A stretch of DNA of 7,384 nucleotides from Planctomycetota bacterium (GTDB lineage Bacteria; Planctomycetota; UBA11346): positions 1-7,384 of the forward strand of contig CANETI010000120.1 of assembly GCA_947440715.1 (NCBI GenBank), in the 5' to 3' direction. Positions 1 through 4,967 of the stretch are shown one piece after another (within the stretch, counting starts at the first letter, position 1; every line of letters starts with the position of its first letter). A program made the translations under genes and the position numbers. Below the pieces are notes generated by a model. The model did no database searches, was not told the DNA's origin, and saw only the letters and a list, made by a program, of their open reading frames with translations.

Positions 1-415
1 CAAAGGAGGCGAGACGATCAATGACGCGCGCTAATTTCACCGCGACTAGATCGAGCGCGTCACGCATAATAATTAAATCGGTATTGTCCGTGACGAAGCA
101 GCTCGTTGCCCCTAAATGAATAATTGGTGCTGCGGCGGGACAGACGACGCCAAAAGTATGCACGTGTGCCATCACATCGTGGCGGCGTTTTTTCTCTTCG
201 GCTGCGGCCATCGTATAATCAATATCAGTGAGATGAGCGCTCATCTCTTTCAGTTGTAGTTCCGTGATTTGCAGGCCGAGTTCTTTTTCCGCACGGGCTA
301 ATTCCAGCCACAGTTTGCGCCACGTAGAAAATTTAACGTCACTGCTGAACAACTTTTGCATGTCCTTGGAAGCGTAACGTGAACAGAGTGGCGAATCGTA
401 GCGGTCGTTAGACAT
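1..415 (-). CDS. purB: Adenylosuccinate lyase, animal-like type (5' part, cut by window edge)
   Basis: The enzyme performs two fumarate-releasing steps of purine synthesis: SAICAR to AICAR, and adenylosuccinate to AMP. The gene starts at the ATG whose complement is 413-415, and the first 138 codons are visible. The N-terminus (MSNDRYDSPLCSRYAS) and the stretch from about residue 31 (TWRKLWLELARAEKELGL) look like the human ADSL N-terminus as I remember it. The RRHDVMAHVHTFG motif at 77-89 carries the substrate-binding His-Asp of the family, and the GATSC..TDNTD motif lies at 102-113. This closeness to the eukaryotic form, rather than the E. coli or B. subtilis form, is the notable point. I see no good Shine-Dalgarno before the ATG. 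It is transcribed divergently from the hydrolase gene at 600. The catalytic serine loop and the C-terminal domain lie outside the window, so whether the gene is intact cannot be judged. Confidence 0.93.
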   Translation of the reverse strand, partial: MSNDRYDSPLCSRYASKDMQKLFSSDVKFSTWRKLWLELARAEKELGLQITELQLKEMSAHLTDIDYTMAAAEEKKRRHDVMAHVHTFGVVCPAAAPIIHLGATSCFVTDNTDLIIMRDALDLVAVKLARVIDRLASF

Positions 416-599
416 GGTTGGTATCAGTAACGGGTGAATATGTCCCGATTGGGCAAGGTCGCCGTCGGGGCGCGATATCCGTTGTGGATTTGGCGCGTGG
501 GGAGTGTGTGGGGATGAAGCGGAGAGGGAAGCTGGGACTCCGACCGGTTGCAGATCTCCGCATCAACCGTCTACTTCTCAATCAACTCAAGGAACTGCC
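416..599. other. Divergent intergenic region between purB and the FAH-family gene
   Basis: These 184 bases separate two outward-facing genes, so promoters for both should lie here. The only landmark I can support is an AAGGA Shine-Dalgarno at 589-593, six bases before the ATG at 600. The best -35/-10-like pair on the plus strand (TTGGTA at 418, TATGTC at 439, 15-base spacer) is too weak to call. Open frames cross the region, but their translations are Arg/Gly-rich and look non-coding. Confidence 0.5.
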
Positions 600-1454
600 A
601 TGAAGCTCATTCGCTTTGGACAAGCTGGTCAAGAACGCCCAGGAATAATTGATGCCTCAGGTCAACGTCGTGACTGCAGCGCCATTGCCGTCGATTTCGA
701 TCGGGTGTTTTTTGATGCGGGTGGTATAGAACGATTAGCCAAACTGAGTGCAACTGAAATAGCTGCTATGCCAATCGTGGCGAAAGAAGTGCGTTGGGGT
801 GCGCCAATTGCGCGTCCAGGTAAAGTGGTGTGCATTGGTTTAAATTACGCCGATCACGCTGCGGAATCAGGCATGGCGGTGCCAACTGAACCGGTGGTGT
901 TTCTGAAAGCGTCGAACACCGTGGTTGGTCCCTATGACGATGTCTTAATTCCACGGTTAGCACAAAAGACCGATTGGGAAGTCGAACTCGGCGTTATTAT
1001 TGGTCGCACCGCACGCTATTTACCATCGCTTGAATCTACGGCAGCCCATATTGCCGGTTATTGTATTTCCAATGATGTCAGTGAACGCGCCTTTCAATTA
1101 GAACGCGGCGGACAGTGGACCAAGGGCAAGAGCTGCGACACTTTTAATCCATTAGGACCGTGGTTGCTGACCAGCAATGAAGTTGCTGACGTCAATAACT
1201 TGGCAATGACGTTGCATGTCAATGGTGCGCGAAAACAAAATGGCAGCACGAAGACCATGGTTTTTAATCCGGCTTTTGTCGTTCATTACCTGTCACAATT
1301 TATGACGTTGGAAGCGGGCGATGTGATCACCACGGGTACGCCACCTGGGGTTGGCCTGGGACAAAAACCGCCGCAATTTCTCAAAGCGGGCGATGTCATG
1401 GAATTAACCATCACAGGTCTGGGCGCACAGCGTCAGACCTGTCGCGACGCCTAA
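600..1454 (+). CDS. FAH-family hydrolase, candidate 2,4-diketo-3-deoxy-L-fuconate hydrolase
   Basis: A 284-residue protein of the fumarylacetoacetate hydrolase family, which cleaves C-C bonds of diketo acids with a divalent metal. The ATG at 600 is chosen over the upstream ATG at 504 because family homology begins at MKLIRFG and an AAGGA site sits at 589-593. Residues 1-70 form the small N-terminal domain. The catalytic fold then shows GLNYADHA (80-87), the metal ligands E127 and E129 in DWEVELGVII, D159 in NDVSER, a Lys-rich active-site segment (WTKGKSCDTFNPLGPWL, 173-189) and TTGTPPGVGLG (244-254). All expected metal residues are present. Relatives are often annotated ureidoglycolate lyase or 2-hydroxyhepta-2,4-diene-1,7-dioate isomerase. 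Because L-fuconate dehydratase and a fuconolactonase-like gene lie in the same window, I infer the last step of 6-deoxy-sugar breakdown (2,4-diketo-3-deoxy-L-fuconate to pyruvate and lactate). Family is certain; substrate is inferred. Confidence 0.9.
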   Translation: MKLIRFGQAGQERPGIIDASGQRRDCSAIAVDFDRVFFDAGGIERLAKLSATEIAAMPIVAKEVRWGAPIARPGKVVCIGLNYADHAAESGMAVPTEPVVFLKASNTVVGPYDDVLIPRLAQKTDWEVELGVIIGRTARYLPSLESTAAHIAGYCISNDVSERAFQLERGGQWTKGKSCDTFNPLGPWLLTSNEVADVNNLAMTLHVNGARKQNGSTKTMVFNPAFVVHYLSQFMTLEAGDVITTGTPPGVGLGQKPPQFLKAGDVMELTITGLGAQRQTCRDA

Positions 1455-1476
1455 AGATATAAAGTTGGAAAAAGGC

Positions 1477-2271
1477 ATGAATCCGCTATCTATTGCCACT
1501 TTTTCGTTTGTAGCGACCGATGATATCGGGGCGAATGTGCAGCGTATTCGCGGGGCGATTTTTGACGCGGCAAAGGCGGGCGCACAATTATTATTAACCC
1601 CAGAATGTAGCCTCATTGGTTATCCTAGTGCGGCTCGTCCTGATTTATCAGCGGTGGATTGGTGTCGCGTCGGTGATGAAGAAGAAGTGTTAGAGATCGA
1701 AGCGCGTAAGGCGAATATCGCCGTGGTGCTGGGAACGGCGGGGCCGTTTCGCACGCCGACCCAATTTAGTAACGATGCGTTAGTGATTAATGCTGGGCCG
1801 AATCCTCAACGTTACCGCAAGCAGGCGTTAACCCCCAGTGATGAACAGCATTTTATTCCAGGCGACACGCCACTGAACGTGACCGTCGCCGGATGGAAAT
1901 TGGGAATATCTATTTGTTATGAAATGCGCTTCGGCCAATTATGGGCGGCACAAGCCCGCGCTGGTATCGATGCGTTTATTCATATTGCGCACATGGCTGG
2001 TGGCGATTTAGACCCAGGCACCAAAGAAAAAGTCATCCCCAATATTTATAGCGCCCGCGCCGCCGAATGGGCGACACCGTTAATCGTCTGTAATACCGCT
2101 GCTGCTGATCGTTGGCTGCCAAGCGGTCATTGGGATGCACGCGGCGTGTTAATTGATTCGTGCGCCAGCGGATTGCTGATAACGACGGTTAAACCACGCA
2201 ATTCCTTCGCGCCGTGGTATCAGGGTTTACGCGAACAAGCATTACGCCGAGTTTTTCCGAGTGATGGTTAG
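1477..2271 (+). CDS. Carbon-nitrogen hydrolase (nitrilase superfamily)
   Basis: A 264-residue single-domain member of the nitrilase/omega-amidase superfamily, which hydrolyses amide or nitrile C-N bonds through a Glu-Lys-Cys triad. The triad is visible: E43 in TPECSLIGYP, K115 in RYRKQAL and C147 in GISICYEMRF, plus the usual second glutamate at E123. The order and spacing are normal, so the enzyme should be active. It begins 22 nt after the FAH-family stop and is very likely co-transcribed with it. A TTG at 1465 is in frame, but the ATG at 1477 is preferred because GGAAAAAGG (1467-1475) can serve as its ribosome binding site and the beta-strand LSIATFSFVA starts just after it. The substrate cannot be read from the sequence. 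No amide step is known in the fuconate pathway, so this may be a repair or deamidation enzyme or belong to another route. Confidence 0.9.
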   Translation: MNPLSIATFSFVATDDIGANVQRIRGAIFDAAKAGAQLLLTPECSLIGYPSAARPDLSAVDWCRVGDEEEVLEIEARKANIAVVLGTAGPFRTPTQFSNDALVINAGPNPQRYRKQALTPSDEQHFIPGDTPLNVTVAGWKLGISICYEMRFGQLWAAQARAGIDAFIHIAHMAGGDLDPGTKEKVIPNIYSARAAEWATPLIVCNTAAADRWLPSGHWDARGVLIDSCASGLLITTVKPRNSFAPWYQGLREQALRRVFPSDG

Positions 2272-2277
2272 TTAATA

Positions 2278-2592
2278 ATGAATTTCCACGATAATCTAAT
2301 CATAAACATTACAATCATTCGATCTCCCTCTAATTGTTCGCTAGTTCTCAACATGATTGATTGTGACACAAACAAACCTGTAACCATCACATTTGATCAC
2401 ACGGATTGGATCTCATCCAACTTAATCGGTCTGAGCGGAAATGAAGACTGCGTGGATTCACTTACTGAACGACCATGGTCGGAAGTCCCTGATTTATATA
2501 ACGCAAATAGTCATTGCATGAAATTTTATCGAATTCAACTAAGTGGTGGTAGTTCAGTTGATATTATTTCTTACCCCTATGAAATCAGCTAA
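2278..2592 (+). CDS. Hypothetical protein, AT-rich, unknown family
   Basis: An open frame of 104 codons starting 6 nt after the stop of the C-N hydrolase. I do not recognise it. It looks like a small soluble, strand-rich protein: alternating hydrophobic runs (LIINITIIRS, 7-16; VTITFDHTDW, 35-44; FYRIQLSGGSSVDIISYP, 83-100), no signal peptide or membrane helix, four cysteines (20, 29, 58, 80) and an acidic character. By hand count the G+C is about 37%, against 57% in a sampled line of the gene before it, so the gene differs sharply in base composition. No convincing Shine-Dalgarno precedes the ATG, so translation may depend on coupling to the upstream gene. A perfect hairpin begins on its stop codon. 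The size and strand pattern resemble small immunity-type proteins, but no toxin partner is present and that idea is speculative. Confidence 0.55.
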   Translation: MNFHDNLIINITIIRSPSNCSLVLNMIDCDTNKPVTITFDHTDWISSNLIGLSGNEDCVDSLTERPWSEVPDLYNANSHCMKFYRIQLSGGSSVDIISYPYEIS

Positions 2593-2612
2593 CCTGTCGC
2601 GGCACGACAGGT
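2592..2612. other. Perfect 8-bp hairpin on the stop codon of the unknown gene
   Basis: ACCTGTCG (2592-2599) and CGACAGGT (2605-2612) are exact inverted repeats with a five-base loop, CGGCA. The first base is the last base of the TAA stop at 2590-2592. There is no T-run on the plus-strand side, so it is not a standard intrinsic terminator by itself. It could stabilise the 3' end of the mRNA or assist the terminator some 30 bases downstream. Confidence 0.6.
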
Positions 2613-2643
2613 GACCACAAAGTCTTTCGTCAAAACCCAAAAA

Positions 2644-2677
2644 AAACCGAGGACATCCATGTGGACATCCTCGGTTT
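2644..2677. terminator. Bidirectional intrinsic terminator between converging genes
   Basis: AAACCGAGGA (2644-2653) pairs perfectly with TCCTCGGTTT (2668-2677), and TCCA/TGGA (2656-2659, 2662-2665) can extend the stem across a 2x2 mismatch. On the minus strand the stem is followed by eight Ts (complement of the A-run 2639-2646), a strong terminator for the bacilliredoxin unit ending at 2703. On the plus strand it is followed by TAATTTTT, adequate for the 600-2592 unit. The position between two converging stop codons fits a shared terminator. GGACATCC also occurs twice as a direct repeat (2651-2658, 2663-2670). Confidence 0.88.
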
Positions 2678-2702
2678 AATTTTTCAAAAAAAAGCTAATT
2701 AT

Positions 2703-3116
2703 TTAGCAGTTTGCTTCAAATGCAGCCTTGAATTGTTCGGCGATTTGTTCTGGGTGACGGCCTTCGATTTGGTGGCGGTGGAGGACCCACACCACTTCAC
2801 CGTCTTTGAGTAATGCGGCGCTGGGGCTGCTCGGTGGATATTCAGCGAAATAACCACGTGCTTTGGTGGTGGCTTCTTTATCGACGCCAGCAAAAACGGT
2901 GGTGACTTGGCCTGGTTTTTTCGCGGCTTTTTGTAAGGCCATGAATAAACCTGGGCGCGCACCACCAGCGGCACAGCCGCAGATGCTGTTGACGAACACC
3001 AACGCGGTACCGGGTTTGGTCAGCGCTGCGTCGACGTCAGCGGGGGTTTTTAATTCGGTTAAACCAATCTCTTTTACTTCATCGCGGATTGGATCGGTCA
3101 TTTGTGTTGGATACAT
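2703..3116 (-). CDS. BrxA/BrxB-type bacilliredoxin (YphP/YqiW family)
   Basis: A 137-residue thioredoxin-fold protein. The start is the ATG at 3116, with AGGAG (complement of 3122-3126) five bases upstream; the open frame continues upstream but that part shows no family similarity. The family begins MYPTQMTDPIRDE, as here. The active site is C46-G47-C48 in NSICGCAAGGARPG, the CGC motif that defines bacilliredoxins, and a cysteine ends the protein (C137). Known members in Bacillus remove bacillithiol from oxidised protein thiols and have weak disulfide isomerase activity; the protein is cytosolic. The length is close to the roughly 145 residues of Bacillus members. It lies downstream of the DUF3574 lipoprotein on the same strand, 107 nt away, and ends at a strong terminator. 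Whether this organism makes bacillithiol cannot be seen here; a different low-molecular-weight thiol is possible. Confidence 0.93.
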   Translation of the reverse strand: MYPTQMTDPIRDEVKEIGLTELKTPADVDAALTKPGTALVFVNSICGCAAGGARPGLFMALQKAAKKPGQVTTVFAGVDKEATTKARGYFAEYPPSSPSAALLKDGEVVWVLHRHQIEGRHPEQIAEQFKAAFEANC

Positions 3117-3223
3117 GGTTACTCCTAAGAACGTTTTGGGATCATGGAACGAAGCGCAGCGAGGGAAGCCCCCGGAGGTCAGAGTCGAACACCGCACGCG
3201 GCGATTTAGCTTTTCTTGTTTAT

Positions 3224-3643
3224 TTACTCAGCGCGTAAGAATGTGAGATTCGTCGGCGAATCAGCGCGTAAAACGGCATCTTGTCCGAAGCGGGTGCAAT
3301 AGGCTTTGCCGAGTGCGTCTAATTTACGGCCAACGGCTTCGGCTTTGCTGGTGGGGTTGAGAAAAACCAGCACGCGTACCGGTTCGGCTTTGCTAGCGCC
3401 GTCTTCGCGAAAATGTCCGAAGGCGATTAATTCAGTAAATCCCCCTGGGAAAGCAGGGGCAACTTGATTGGTGACGAAATCTTTCCAATCCGCTTCGGGA
3501 ATATCGCCACCGCCACGGCGTGATAAGCCGAAATATAATTCGCTGCGTTGCCAGGTAGCGGTGTCGTCGGTCGAGCGCGAATTGCAGCCCGCGGCAAACC
3601 AACTGGAAATGATGAGCAGGAGAGAGAGGCAGATACGTAGCAT
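3224..3643 (-). CDS. DUF3574 lipoprotein
   Basis: A 139-residue exported protein. From the ATG at 3643 the N-terminus has a short basic region (MLR), a hydrophobic core (ICLSLLLIISSWF) and a lipobox AAGC with the lipidated cysteine at residue 20, so it should be anchored in a membrane facing the periplasm or outside. The mature part matches DUF3574 as I know it: WQRSELYFGLSRRGG, then EADWKDFVTNQVAPAFPGGFT, a strand with GHFREDG and VRVLVFLNP. The function of the family is unknown. The frame stays open upstream to an ATG at 3799, but that extension would bury the signal peptide, so it is rejected. The ATG at 3643 lacks a clear ribosome site. A TTG at 3676 follows an AAGGAAAG-like stretch and would give a longer but still workable signal peptide, so the exact start is uncertain. 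Confidence 0.85.
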   Translation of the reverse strand: MLRICLSLLLIISSWFAAGCNSRSTDDTATWQRSELYFGLSRRGGGDIPEADWKDFVTNQVAPAFPGGFTELIAFGHFREDGASKAEPVRVLVFLNPTSKAEAVGRKLDALGKAYCTRFGQDAVLRADSPTNLTFLRAE

Positions 3644-3886
3644 GGGGGCATGCTGGAATGAAATTCCGGTCAGCAACCATTGCTTTCCTTGGCCATCCCA
3701 GGGGAGAAGAGCGCCAGGAAGTGATATTTTAAGGGATGTGGCTAAGAAATGAGCGAGGTCTTGGGACCATGCTGACCCTGAAATGCAGGATGGGGACATT
3801 TCCTTATGCTGCGGCCTTGGTGCCGATTAAAGACATTTCAACGAAATATATCGCAATTCAGAACTAGTTAGCTAGAGTGCGGCCCG
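3644..3886. other. Intergenic region upstream of the DUF3574 and lactonase units
   Basis: Together with 3887-4008 this forms the 365-base divergent gap between the DUF3574 lipoprotein and the lactonase. I see no credible protein-coding gene here. The stretch holds an 8-base direct repeat GACATTTC (3795-3802 and 3832-3839), the first copy inside GGGGACATTTCC, and a CTAG-rich palindromic site at 3862-3875. A -10-like TATATC at 3847-3852 has only a poor -35 partner (TTAAAG at 3827, 14-base spacer). Promoters for both directions are expected here but none is convincing. Confidence 0.45.
3862..3875. promoter_or_regulatory. CTAG-rich palindromic site, possible operator
   Basis: AACTAGTT (3862-3869) is a perfect 8-base palindrome, and it overlaps CTAG-TTAG-CTAG (3864-3875), a near-palindrome with two CTAG tetramers. 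CTAG is rare in many bacterial genomes, so two copies in 12 bases upstream of the sugar-catabolic genes is suggestive of a repressor site. No regulator gene is present in the window and no partner site was found, so this is only a candidate. Confidence 0.25.
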
Positions 3887-4012
3887 ATGTCTATGCAGGT
3901 AATCGGTATTTTTATCTTAAGCGCGATTGTGAGCGTCGTCTTAAGCGTATTGGCTGCTGCCCAAACGTCTGCAGGGAGCTGCTTGATTGGCATCCTTAGG
4001 GATTTGCCATGA
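3887..4012 (+). CDS. Small hydrophobic ORF overlapping the lactonase start (41 residues, tentative)
   Basis: An ATG-initiated frame of 41 codons ends in TGA at 4010-4012, overlapping the ATG of the lactonase (ATGA at 4009-4012). The peptide begins MSMQVIGIFILSAIVSVVLS and continues VLAAAQTSAGSC, which reads as one membrane segment or a signal peptide with a possible cut after VLAAA. In-frame repetition shows at DNA level: TCTTAAGCG occurs at 3915-3923 and 3939-3947, exactly 8 codons apart. No Shine-Dalgarno is evident before 3887. It could be a coupled small membrane protein, a leader peptide, or a chance frame. The AGGGA near 3998-4002, which probably serves the lactonase, lies within it. 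Confidence 0.3.
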   Translation: MSMQVIGIFILSAIVSVVLSVLAAAQTSAGSCLIGILRDLP

Positions 4013-4851
4013 CCCTCGCCATGATTGACACGCACATGCACTTATGGGACCCGGCGGTGCTGCGTTACGGTTGGATGGAACCGAGTTCGCGCTTCAATTG
4101 TCGTTTTGGTGCGGCGGAGTTTGCGGCGGCCAGTCATGGTTTGCCGGTGTCGCGCGCCGTCTTTGTGCAGTGTGATGCGACCGATGCGTTAGCGGAAGTG
4201 TTGTGGGTCAGCGAACAAGCAGCGCTGGATCAACGCATTGCCGGCATCGTAGCCTTTGCGCCGGTGGATCAGGGCGACGCGGTGCGCGCACATTTAAAAG
4301 CGCTTAGTGCCTATCCATTAGTCAAAGGTGTTCGCTGGAATGTGCAAGACCAACCGGAAACGGTTATGGCCGACAAGACTTTTCGCGCCGGCATTCGTGC
4401 CGTGGCGGACTATAATTATGTTTTTGATTTATGTATTCGTGCACACCAATTGCCAGCGACCACCGATTTAGTGCGCGCTTGCCCGAACGTCCGCTTTGTG
4501 CTCGATCATTTAGGCAAGCCAGACATTAAAGCCGGACAATTGGATCCGTGGCGTTCCCATTTATCGGATTTGGCAGCCCTGCCGAATGTGGTGTGTAAAT
4601 TATCTGGTCTGGTCACCGAGGCCGACCACGCGGCCTGGTCGATTCACGATCTGCGTCCCTTTGTTAATCACATGATTAACGTCTTTGGACCGGATCGCGT
4701 GTTGTGGGGCAGCGATTGGCCCATCGTGCTGCATGTCAGCGATTATCGCCGTTGGTGTGAAACCACCGAAGCGTTGCTCGGCTGGCTTGATCCAGCCACG
4801 CGCCAACGTTTGTTGCACGACAATGCCATCAAAGTGTACCGTTTATCATGA
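4009..4851 (+). CDS. Amidohydrolase family 2, L-fuconolactonase-like (COG3618)
   Basis: A 280-residue TIM-barrel metal hydrolase of the COG3618 group, which includes L-fucono-1,5-lactonase and L-rhamnono-1,4-lactonase. Expected reaction: sugar lactone plus water to aldonate, in the cytosol. The family motifs are in place: D7-T-H9-M-H11-LWD at the N-terminus, H146 in IRAHQLP, D166-H167-LGKP, K197 in CKLSG and D236 in LWGSDWP. Start: ATG at 4009, six bases after AGGGA (3998-4002); an in-frame ATG at 4021 directly before the IDTHMH strand is an alternative that removes four residues. It is the first enzyme gene of the unit that continues with L-fuconate dehydratase 116 nt downstream, which points to L-fuconolactone as the likely substrate. 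Related sugar lactones (L-rhamnono-, D-arabinono-, L-galactono-) cannot be excluded from sequence alone. Confidence 0.87.
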   Translation: MTLAMIDTHMHLWDPAVLRYGWMEPSSRFNCRFGAAEFAAASHGLPVSRAVFVQCDATDALAEVLWVSEQAALDQRIAGIVAFAPVDQGDAVRAHLKALSAYPLVKGVRWNVQDQPETVMADKTFRAGIRAVADYNYVFDLCIRAHQLPATTDLVRACPNVRFVLDHLGKPDIKAGQLDPWRSHLSDLAALPNVVCKLSGLVTEADHAAWSIHDLRPFVNHMINVFGPDRVLWGSDWPIVLHVSDYRRWCETTEALLGWLDPATRQRLLHDNAIKVYRLS

Positions 4852-4925
4852 CCAATCACACCAGTGAAACAGAAGACCACCGGCAACTGCTAGTAAGTGC
4901 CGTCAACTTTTTTATGTTCCCCTGA
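4848..4925 (+). other. Mini-ORF of 25 codons overlapping the lactonase stop
   Basis: The lactonase stop TGA (4849-4851) lies within ATGA at 4848-4851, opening a 25-codon frame that ends in TGA at 4923-4925, 42 nt before the dehydratase ATG. The peptide has a polar start (MTNHTSETEDHRQ) and a short hydrophobic end (LLVSAVNFFMFP). That pattern could be the first residues of a transporter gene since lost by deletion or frameshift, a coupled leader peptide, or chance. No longer continuation is visible in the remaining bases before 4968. Confidence 0.2.
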
Positions 4926-4967
4926 CCCGCTCTTCACGTGTAAAGCTGCTATCTAACGAAAGTAACT

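Noticed and set aside
418..444. Sigma-70-like promoter TTGGTA/TATGTC
   Set aside because: Both hexamers are poor and the spacer is only 15 bases.
504..599. N-terminal extension of the FAH-family protein from the ATG at 504
   Set aside because: The extra 32 residues are Ser/Thr/Gln-rich and unlike the family; the ATG at 600 has an AAGGA site and begins exactly where family similarity begins.
418..603. 61-codon open frame on the plus strand upstream of the FAH-family gene
   Set aside because: Arg/Gly-rich translation with no recognisable domain, lying in the divergent promoter region and overlapping the true start at 600.
3170..3195. Sequence around GAGTCGAACAC resembling a tRNA T-arm
   Set aside because: No matching acceptor, D or anticodon stems can be folded around it on either strand.
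3117..3197. 27-residue extension of the bacilliredoxin
   Set aside because: The family starts at MYPTQ, and a good AGGAG site lies directly before that ATG.
2863..3246. 127-codon plus-strand frame across the bacilliredoxin
   Set aside because: It is antisense to a gene with a clear CGC active site; its translation shows no domain and depends on the codon pattern of the real gene.
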